Below are positions 1 to 4,292 of a stretch of 5,168 nucleotides of DNA, piece after piece. The notes beneath the pieces are model-generated. The model saw nothing but the letters and a program-made list of their open reading frames with translations. It searched no databases and was not told the DNA's origin. Every line of letters starts with the position of its first letter. Position 1 is the stretch's first letter. The translations under genes and the position numbers were made by a program. This DNA comes from Actinomycetota bacterium (lineage in GTDB: Bacteria > Actinomycetota > Acidimicrobiia > IMCC26256): assembly GCA_009702955.1 (NCBI GenBank), contig WLHA01000122.1:1-5168 (forward strand). The letters run 5' to 3'.

Positions 1-123
1 TGAGGCACCGGTGAATACCACGAAGGCATTCCCTATGCGATGGGCAATAGCCTCATCAATCTCCGTCGGATAAACACCGCGGACGTCGTAGGCCTTAAAG
101 ATTGTGTCAAGCGAATCGGGCAC
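1..123 (-). CDS. Phosphomannomutase/phosphoglucomutase, N-terminal fragment (runs off left edge)
   Basis: Reading the minus strand from a GTG at 123-121 gives 41 codons with no stop before the window edge. The start of the protein holds the segment IFKAYDVRGVYPTEIDE (residues 8-24), followed by AHRIGNAFV. This matches the N-terminal signature of alpha-D-phosphohexomutases of the ManB/AlgC type, where 'F(K/R)xYDIRG' opens domain 1. The family converts mannose-6-phosphate to mannose-1-phosphate (and often glucose-6-phosphate to glucose-1-phosphate) in the cytosol, feeding GDP-mannose synthesis. The catalytic phosphoserine lies further on, outside the window. I chose the GTG because AGAGG sits 6 nt upstream and no ATG, GTG or TTG occurs in frame between it and the upstream stop at 217-219. 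The 902-residue membrane protein gene ends 107 bp upstream on the same strand. The family is clear; mannose versus glucose specificity cannot be read from this piece. Confidence 0.85.
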   Translation of the reverse strand, partial: MPDSLDTIFKAYDVRGVYPTEIDEAIAHRIGNAFVVFTGAS

Positions 124-143
124 TGGGGGCCTCTGGTACTCAA

Positions 144-159
144 CCGCCCGTGTGGGCGG
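144..159 (-). promoter_or_regulatory. GC-rich hairpin in the spacer before the phosphomannomutase gene
   Basis: CCGCCC at 144-149 pairs with GGGCGG at 154-159 across the 4-nt loop GTGT, giving six consecutive G-C pairs. CAA at 141-143 and TTG at 164-166 could extend it past a bulge. No T-run follows on either strand, so it is not a standard intrinsic terminator. It lies about 20 nt upstream of the GTG start at 123 and just above the AGAGG ribosome-binding site at 129-133. A weak -10-like hexamer, TAGTAT, lies on the minus strand at 173-168 without a recognisable -35. If transcription starts there, the hairpin falls within the short leader. The pairing is seen directly; a role is inferred. Confidence 0.35.
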
Positions 160-230
160 GACGTTGGATACTAATCGGGTAACCGCTAACCACTGATTGG
201 GGGCGCCACATTGGGTCTACCTAGGGGTTG

Positions 231-2939
231 TCACCCTCCGTCAAAAATGGAAGCAAGAGCCTCTGACCTGGCCCGAATCTCAGGATCTAAGCCTTCAATC
301 CGAAGAATTCTCTCGAGGGCAGCCGCCAGAGCTACCCCTGCATCCGCCCTAGGGCCACGCCGCGAGCGTGAGAGTAGAGAGGCCTCAGACGAATAGCCAG
401 CGGTCCGGAGAGCCGATACGAGAGCGAGCACGTCATCGACCTCCTCACCCCCATGCAGAAATGGGTCAAACATCTCCGGTGCGCCTTCGGCCGGTTCTAT
501 CTCTCCATATCTTTCTCCGTATACCTCCACCAAATCTGGCTCCTCTAGCACGGGCCAGCGGCGCGCAAGCAGCACTACGCCAACAATTCCCAAGAGGGTC
601 AAAAGAAATCCGATCCACTCCGGACCAGAACGCGCGTACGAGAGCGTCACATCTTTTGAAGTCGGGATCACAACCATGAAGTTCGGCGTAGTGCGATAGG
701 GGCCGTCAGCTCCGCTGGCTCTCCAGTTCGGGTAATACGACTCGCGAATTATTACAGGCACTCCAACACGCGAGACGTGGAACGAGATTGAATGATCAGT
801 GCGCTTAAGTTTTGTTACCTCAACTTTTGGTAATGCCTTGCGCTCCAATAAACGAGCAACAACTGGGTCTGCCTCACGTACCCACGACTTAGGACCATCT
901 ACCACTAACGGCCGGTCAAGTGCGCTTGGGTCGTTGAACCATCCAACGCTCATGCACTCCCAAGCCTCGAGCTTTGGTGAACGGACCCCCTCTACAGGCT
1001 CTCGGTCGAAGCAGTCGCTCTGCTTAGCAGAACGCGCCTCGGTGATAACTGGCTCAGCGCCCAATCCCTCTACGAGTCGACTCCCAGAGACGCGATAAAT
1101 ACTCCAGCCTTTTGGCTCCTGACCATCGGTGTCCTTTGTTGTTGCTAAGAGCGTCAATCGCTCATCGGCCGCTGCTGCTGCTAACGCTGCATCGGATGAG
1201 GCCAGGTAATAATCCTCCCCCATCACCTGCATCCATCGCACGCCGAGACTGAAGTCTTCAATGTGGCGATAATCAAGCCCGCGTACTGGGTTCGATGCAT
1301 TAGACGGGCCAGAGATAGGGCTTACGCCCATGAAGTGGTACGGAGTAGTTGCAGCGGACTCAAAGTAGAGCCCCTCAACAGATTGAATTCGACCTTTAGT
1401 GAAATACGGCAGCAGCTCAAGTGCAAGCGGGGTCCCGTAATTATCGAGCGAACCACCGCCCTCCCATATAGCGCGCCCGGGAGGGAGAGTCTTCATCTCA
1501 TTGATGAGGGCCTCGAACTCTGGCCATGCCTTTGCGCGCGTGGCATCGGAGCGCGTGTCCTCATACCCTGAGTAATTCCACTCAGCCCAAAAATCTAGAA
1601 AACCGCGAGTACTAAACGCGCGTGTGAGGGTAAATACCGAGATCGCTATTAGAAGCGACGACATGACAACCGCTGTTACAAACTTCGCGTCCTGCTGCGA
1701 AGGAACGAACCTTGGGGCAGCCTCCGCTAACGCCCTCACTCCCTCGCCTACAGCACACGCTGCTAAGAGTCCTAGCCCGAAGTACCAGAACGGCAGAAAA
1801 CGAAGGTTCCATGCGTGGAGCTCTGGCCAGAGTATGAACACAAACCCGAAGATGACGGTGATCATGGTAATTGCGATAGTTGCGCGCCTACGTAGGACGG
1901 CCCCAGAGACGACACCAACCGCTGCAAGAGTGAGCAAGCACCAAGCGAACGGCGGGAACGGACCTACCCAAGATCCTTCACGCGGGAATAGGTACACCCA
2001 ATAATCGGTGATCTTCTCGTAGCGCATGTTCGCGGTATACCCAAAGGTAGCGAGCAGCGGAAGAGTCCAGAAGGCTGTAAGCAGTGCGCCTACTCCCCCG
2101 ATTGCAGCAGATAACCCAAAAGATTTAAGCGGCCGCTTCGCCGTAGCCCAGATGACCAAGGCGGCTACGACTGCAAATATTGCAACGACAATGTGACTGA
2201 ATACAGTCGCTGCCAGAAGCACCGCTGGAATCCACGCTCGAGTTCTTCGATCAAGAGCTGATGCAAATGCTCCAAGAAATACCAATGCGAGAGCGATCGC
2301 GATCGAGAAAGAGAACTCTCCAGCGAGCGTGCTTCGCAGTGTCCCACCCATGATGCCTTGATTAAAGGCAATCGTCTGAATATTTGGGCCAGGGCCGCTT
2401 GCACCCTTGAAGAATAAAAAGAGCACTGTCGCCAGCGAGAAGAGAGCGGGGGTTGGCCGCGGAACGCGCAACCCACGCCCGAACGCGTACGCGGCTGCGG
2501 GCATCATCACTACACCGATGACAGTTACAAGTTTAAAAGCAACGTTGTAGGGCATTGCAATATCCAAGAACACAACAGCTAATGCAGGGAGCGGGAAATA
2601 GAACTGACCAGCAGGGAACCCAGCGAACCAATCAGGCGCCCAACCCGCGACGCGGAATTGACCAAGAAGGTGGTCGCGCAGAAATGCCGGGAACCAAACG
2701 TGGGCACCCATGTCGCCGCCGGATGCGGTAGTTGATTTGAGGAGCAGCTCTGGGTGGAGCGCAGCAAGCACCGTAAGACAACTAGCGACTACAACCAACG
2801 TCGAGGCAATGGATCCCCAGTCGCGAGTCTTAGTACTGCTCGGGTCAACCATTGAACGCGAAGCCGACACGCGGCGGCCCGGGGACTCAGGAACGGGAGG
2901 GATCACAGAAGTACTCAAGGGCGGCATTGTCTCACTCAT
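231..2939 (-). CDS. Large multi-pass membrane protein, PTPS-related / YfhO-GT-C-like family
   Basis: This 902-residue integral membrane protein resembles the actinobacterial '6-pyruvoyl-tetrahydropterin synthase-related' membrane family, which in spite of its name looks like GT-C glycosyltransferases and YfhO. Residues 1-42 are a proline/serine-rich cytosolic lead. A first helix at about 43-63 is followed by an outward loop with GGDMGAHVW (74-82), where D76 and H80 sit where GT-C enzymes keep their acidic catalytic residue. GWAPDWFAGFPAGQFYFPLP (99-118) is characteristic of the family. About ten further hydrophobic segments run to about 440. A soluble domain follows (about 441-774) with WEGGGSLDNYG (492-502) and ESYYPNWRASG (733-743), the latter like the YfhO C-terminal domain. 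A last helix spans about 775-793, then an acidic and alanine-rich cytosolic tail to 902. No Shine-Dalgarno precedes the first ATG; M5 and M30 are alternative starts that also lack one. The phosphomannomutase downstream fits use of a polyprenyl-phosphate sugar donor, but the substrate is unknown and activity is inferred only. Confidence 0.82.
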   Translation of the reverse strand: MSETMPPLSTSVIPPVPESPGRRVSASRSMVDPSSTKTRDWGSIASTLVVVASCLTVLAALHPELLLKSTTASGGDMGAHVWFPAFLRDHLLGQFRVAGWAPDWFAGFPAGQFYFPLPALAVVFLDIAMPYNVAFKLVTVIGVVMMPAAAYAFGRGLRVPRPTPALFSLATVLFLFFKGASGPGPNIQTIAFNQGIMGGTLRSTLAGEFSFSIAIALALVFLGAFASALDRRTRAWIPAVLLAATVFSHIVVAIFAVVAALVIWATAKRPLKSFGLSAAIGGVGALLTAFWTLPLLATFGYTANMRYEKITDYWVYLFPREGSWVGPFPPFAWCLLTLAAVGVVSGAVLRRRATIAITMITVIFGFVFILWPELHAWNLRFLPFWYFGLGLLAACAVGEGVRALAEAAPRFVPSQQDAKFVTAVVMSSLLIAISVFTLTRAFSTRGFLDFWAEWNYSGYEDTRSDATRAKAWPEFEALINEMKTLPPGRAIWEGGGSLDNYGTPLALELLPYFTKGRIQSVEGLYFESAATTPYHFMGVSPISGPSNASNPVRGLDYRHIEDFSLGVRWMQVMGEDYYLASSDAALAAAAADERLTLLATTKDTDGQEPKGWSIYRVSGSRLVEGLGAEPVITEARSAKQSDCFDREPVEGVRSPKLEAWECMSVGWFNDPSALDRPLVVDGPKSWVREADPVVARLLERKALPKVEVTKLKRTDHSISFHVSRVGVPVIIRESYYPNWRASGADGPYRTTPNFMVVIPTSKDVTLSYARSGPEWIGFLLTLLGIVGVVLLARRWPVLEEPDLVEVYGERYGEIEPAEGAPEMFDPFLHGGEEVDDVLALVSALRTAGYSSEASLLSRSRRGPRADAGVALAAALERILRIEGLDPEIRARSEALASIFDGG

Positions 2940-3044
2940 TTAGGCAGTGCAGTGCGCGTTAGCACTTAAGGAATACCTAAATTACTAGCGCTCTAGTCCC
3001 TAGATCCGGCTCGACTAAAGCCCGCTCGCCTAAAGCCTGTGTAA
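2940..3044. other. CTAG-rich spacer between the zinc-ribbon and membrane-protein genes
   Basis: These 105 bp carry no credible gene. CTAG occurs at 2985, 2993 and 3000, and again at 3045 across the stop codon of the zinc-ribbon gene. Two of these form a 14-nt inverted repeat (ACTAG, CGCT, CTAGT at 2984-2997). A second inverted repeat, AGTGC at 2951-2955 and GCACT at 2962-2966, lies 12-27 bp upstream of the membrane-protein ATG. No -35/-10 pair stands out on the minus strand. The spacer could hold the promoter of the 902-residue gene, but the sequence does not show it. Confidence 0.5.
3009..3038. repeat. Tandem 15-bp duplication
   Basis: Two adjacent 15-bp units, GCTCGACTAAAGCCC (3009-3023) and GCTCGCCTAAAGCCT (3024-3038), match at 13 of 15 positions. 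They lie in the spacer just after the stop codon of the zinc-ribbon gene. A related CCTAAAGGCC occurs at 3318-3327 in the next spacer. The repeat may be a replication-slippage duplication or paired binding sites; two copies cannot decide. Confidence 0.6.
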
Positions 3045-3218
3045 CTAGACCCGTGCCGGGCGTGCAAGATCTAAGACTCGCCCGAGTTCAATGGCTCGCT
3101 CTCCAGAGGTCCAAGCCTTGGCGTCGCAACTTCCGCAGCGGTGAAAGGCGAGGCTCTCTCCGCCGACAGTCATGCGGATCTCAATTACGTTCTTCTTATT
3201 GCAGTTAGTGCAGAGCAT
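3045..3218 (-). CDS. Small zinc-ribbon protein with two CxxC knuckles (57 aa)
   Basis: The minus strand encodes a 57-residue protein starting MLCTNCNKKNVIEIRMTVGG and ending ELGRVLDLARPARV. Cysteines C3 and C6 (CTNC) and C28 and C31 (CGSC) form two CxxC knuckles 21 residues apart, the arrangement of a rubredoxin-like or zinc-ribbon fold binding one zinc. An alternating hydrophobic stretch (VIEIRMTV, then ESLAFHRC) would form the strands between the knuckles. The C-terminal 18 residues look like one amphipathic helix. The start is well supported by AAAAGGAGAA ending a few bases upstream. There is no signal peptide or membrane segment, so it should be cytosolic. Small proteins of this look occur in actinobacteria, but I do not recognise a named function. 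Binding to RNA, DNA or a protein partner is possible. The gene lies between the CPBP protease and the membrane-protein gene, all on the same strand. Confidence 0.85.
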   Translation of the reverse strand: MLCTNCNKKNVIEIRMTVGGESLAFHRCGSCDAKAWTSGERAIELGRVLDLARPARV

Positions 3219-3224
3219 TTAGTT

Positions 3225-3229
3225 CTCCT
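3225..3229 (-). promoter_or_regulatory. Strong ribosome-binding site of the zinc-ribbon gene
   Basis: The minus strand reads AAAAGGAGAACTAA directly before the ATG. AGGAG is 6 nt from the start codon, an almost ideal Shine-Dalgarno. It is the best ribosome-binding site in the window and fixes the start of the 57-residue protein, suggesting it is well translated. Confidence 0.8.
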
Positions 3230-3230
3230 T

Positions 3231-3278
3231 TTAGGCGATTCGAGTTGTGCTCTTTAAGAGCAGATCAGGTATCGGCAT
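3231..3278 (-). CDS. Possible 15-codon leader ORF upstream of the zinc-ribbon gene
   Basis: An ATG at 3278-3276 opens a reading frame encoding MPIPDLLLKSTTRIA and stopping with TAA at 3233-3231, 12 nt before the zinc-ribbon ATG and immediately before its AAGGAG. An AGGG lies 5 nt upstream of this ATG. The palindrome at 3248-3262 is inside it. The arrangement is what a translationally coupled leader peptide would look like, but 15 codons can arise by chance and no run of a regulatory amino acid is present. Treat it as a hypothesis. Confidence 0.2.
   Translation of the reverse strand: MPIPDLLLKSTTRIA
3248..3262. repeat. Perfect palindrome TGCTCTT-T-AAGAGCA
   Basis: Seven-base arms TGCTCTT (3248-3254) and AAGAGCA (3256-3262) flank a single central base. 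The site lies 30-44 bp upstream of the zinc-ribbon start codon. As DNA it could be a dimeric regulator's operator. As RNA it could fold into a short stem of about six pairs just ahead of the ribosome-binding site. No family of regulator is indicated by the sequence alone. Confidence 0.5.
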
Positions 3279-3281
3279 CTA

Positions 3282-3389
3282 GGCCCTAATACCTGTAGTC
3301 GCCACCTAAAAAAAATCCCTAAAGGCCCTTAAGCGGCTCTACCTATGGGTTTCGAGGGGCCCTAAGCCCTAGCTGCTGGCCCAATACCT
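3282..3389. repeat. Imperfect direct repeat GGCCC(T)AATACCT and CCCTAA motif cluster
   Basis: GGCCCTAATACCT at 3282-3294 recurs as GGCCCAATACCT at 3378-3389, differing by one base. CCCTAA also occurs at 3284, 3317 and 3360, and CCCTAG at 3367. All lie in the 206 bp gene-free spacer 3219-3424 between the CPBP and zinc-ribbon genes. Apart from the palindrome, the possible leader ORF, the A/T tract and these repeats, I see nothing else in that spacer. Confidence 0.45.
3308..3349 (-). terminator. Possible weak terminator downstream of the CPBP gene
   Basis: On the minus strand a run of eight T residues (3315-3308) follows a region that can pair imperfectly: CCCATAGG (3349-3342) with CCTTTAGGG (3325-3317), and a near-palindrome CTTAAGGGCCTTTAG. 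The T-run begins about 110 nt after the CPBP stop codon. The stem is short and interrupted, so this is a weak candidate. If real, it would separate CPBP transcription from the zinc-ribbon gene. Confidence 0.3.
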
Positions 3390-3424
3390 CAGGGATTGGA
3401 GGCCCAACAATCTCAAGCGGGTCG

Positions 3425-4183
3425 TCAATTGAGGAGAAGCCCGGCGGCGGTAATCGCATTGAAGCCCATGTGCAGCCAGATGGGGCGAGAGAGTGTGCCA
3501 CTTCGTGCTGCCTGTATCCCAGAGACCACCGAGAGTATGAGCAGGGGCACCACAGCGAGTATCGCCTTGGGGTCTAGCAAGGGATGAACGGCTGCGAATA
3601 TGACTGAGGTCACAGCAATCGCCACCGCTGGTCGGTATCGCCTCTGAAGCGAGCGCAGCACGAGGCCTCTAAACAGCAACTCCTCGGCGATCGGCGCGGC
3701 GATAGCGACCGATAGAGCAGCTGCTAGTGCACCGACGCCGCCGCTCTTGTCGATGATCGTAACTACAGCCTGAGTCGGCGGTTTACCCATGAAATGAAGG
3801 ATGGGGTCCAATAAAATGGCCGAGCCCACCGAGATTACGGAACCCACGGGTAGCCACCACCAGTCGCGAATCCGCAGGCGAAGACCGAAATCTCTACGAA
3901 GGGAGCCAACGCCCTTTAGATGGGATACGACGATGATGAAACCAACTATCGCGGCATTCTGAATCAAGGAACTAAATACAAGGTCCCAGATATCGGTGAG
4001 AGCATCGCCACTTGATCCAGAGCCACCCAGAGCACCGCGCAGGGCAGCGAACGCGGCTCCAGCAAAGAGGGTTACGGCAAGGGCTGCCAGCCAGACCCAG
4101 ATGGCATCGCCTAATCCCCATCGAACACTCGGTGAGTCGCCGATGCCAGAGGCTGGCTTTGAGTTGGGTGCGATGGCGCTCAT
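3425..4183 (-). CDS. CPBP-family intramembrane metalloprotease (Abi/CAAX protease type)
   Basis: This 252-residue protein carries the three family motifs in order and with normal spacing: EELLFRG (167-173, the EExxxR motif with E167, E168 and R172), FAAVH (196-200, FxxxH) and HMGFN (238-242, HxxxN). These glutamates and histidines form the metal and catalytic site within the membrane in Rce1-type enzymes. Hydrophobic segments lie near 28-50, 66-86, 109-128, 149-165, 186-200, 206-222 and 239-251, and the length is usual for the family. Bacterial members cleave membrane-embedded or prenylated substrates or serve in bacteriocin self-immunity; the substrate here is unknown. The ATG at 4183-4181 is chosen because no other start lies upstream in frame nearby. 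Its GGGAG lies only 2 nt away, closer than usual. A -10-like TACGAT lies 9 nt upstream of the ATG, so a nearly leaderless mRNA is possible. The gene is divergent from ftsH. Confidence 0.92.
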   Translation of the reverse strand: MSAIAPNSKPASGIGDSPSVRWGLGDAIWVWLAALAVTLFAGAAFAALRGALGGSGSSGDALTDIWDLVFSSLIQNAAIVGFIIVVSHLKGVGSLRRDFGLRLRIRDWWWLPVGSVISVGSAILLDPILHFMGKPPTQAVVTIIDKSGGVGALAAALSVAIAAPIAEELLFRGLVLRSLQRRYRPAVAIAVTSVIFAAVHPLLDPKAILAVVPLLILSVVSGIQAARSGTLSRPIWLHMGFNAITAAGLLLN

Positions 4184-4192
4184 ATCTCCCTG

Positions 4193-4236
4193 ATCGTAGG
4201 CCCGAGGACAAATAAGTCCCTGTCGGTGCCTACGAT
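4193..4236. promoter_or_regulatory. Large imperfect inverted repeat in the divergent CPBP/ftsH promoter region
   Basis: ATCGTAGGC (4193-4201) and GCCTACGAT (4228-4236) are perfect 9-bp inverted arms. Inside them CCGA (4202-4205) pairs with TCGG (4223-4226), and GGAC (4206-4209) with GTCC (4216-4219). The loop is AAATAA, with small bulges at T4227 and at 4220-4222, giving 17 pairs in all. There is no T-tract, and it lies between two divergent starts, so a terminator is unlikely. It could be an operator for a dimeric regulator controlling both proteases, or an RNA hairpin. Each arm also contains TACGAT, a -10-like hexamer, pointing outward toward each gene. Confidence 0.6.
4231..4236 (+). promoter_or_regulatory. 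Candidate -10 element for ftsH
   Basis: TACGAT agrees with TATAAT at four positions, including the key second A and last T, and would start a transcript near 4243 with a leader of about 50 nt. No good -35 is present at 16-18 bp spacing. The mirrored copy on the minus strand (4198-4193) could serve the CPBP gene. The evidence is weak beyond position and symmetry. Confidence 0.25.
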
Positions 4237-4255
4237 AGGGCTCCAGTCACGTATC

Positions 4256-4270
4256 TGATGCAGAGCATCA
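4256..4270. promoter_or_regulatory. Perfect inverted repeat TGATGC-AGA-GCATCA ahead of ftsH
   Basis: Six-base arms TGATGC (4256-4261) and GCATCA (4265-4270) flank a 3-nt spacer. The repeat ends 10 nt before the ftsH ribosome-binding site, so it lies in the probable 5' leader. It could be a regulator site or a small RNA hairpin. It does not match CIRCE or the HAIR consensus (CTTGAGT-N7-ACTCAAG) for heat-shock repressors. Confidence 0.5.
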
Positions 4271-4280
4271 TTAATAGCGC

Positions 4281-4284
4281 GGAG
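4281..4284 (+). promoter_or_regulatory. Ribosome-binding site of ftsH
   Basis: GGAG lies 8 nt before the ATG at 4293. A second in-frame ATG at 4299 would be 14 nt away, which is too far, so the first ATG is favoured. Confidence 0.65.
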
Positions 4285-4292
4285 CCCCACCC

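Noticed and set aside
144..159. GC-rich hairpin as an intrinsic terminator for the large membrane-protein gene
   Set aside because: No U-tract follows the stem on either strand, so intrinsic termination is not supported; it is listed only as a possible regulatory hairpin.
1612..2476. Open frames of 66, 103 and 126 codons overlapping the large membrane-protein gene
   Set aside because: They lie wholly within the 902-residue gene in other frames, have no ribosome-binding sites or family motifs, and read as arginine/serine-rich shadow translations.
231..2939. Assignment of the 902-residue protein as a pterin-biosynthesis enzyme from the '6-pyruvoyl-tetrahydropterin synthase-related' family name
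   Set aside because: The protein is a roughly twelve-helix membrane protein without the zinc-binding histidines or fold size of that enzyme; the family name is misleading.
2951..2970. TTAGCACTT at 2959-2967, resembling one half of the HrcA-binding CIRCE element
   Set aside because: Only one half-site is present; the opposite arm at 9-bp spacing does not match, so it is not a CIRCE element.
3425..4183. CPBP protease as part of a bacteriocin or phage-defence cassette
   Set aside because: No precursor peptide, transporter, toxin or defence partner is nearby; the neighbours are housekeeping and envelope genes.
3972..4215. Open frames on both strands overlapping the start of the CPBP gene
   Set aside because: The CPBP frame carries all three catalytic motifs; the others are compositional shadows without recognisable domains.
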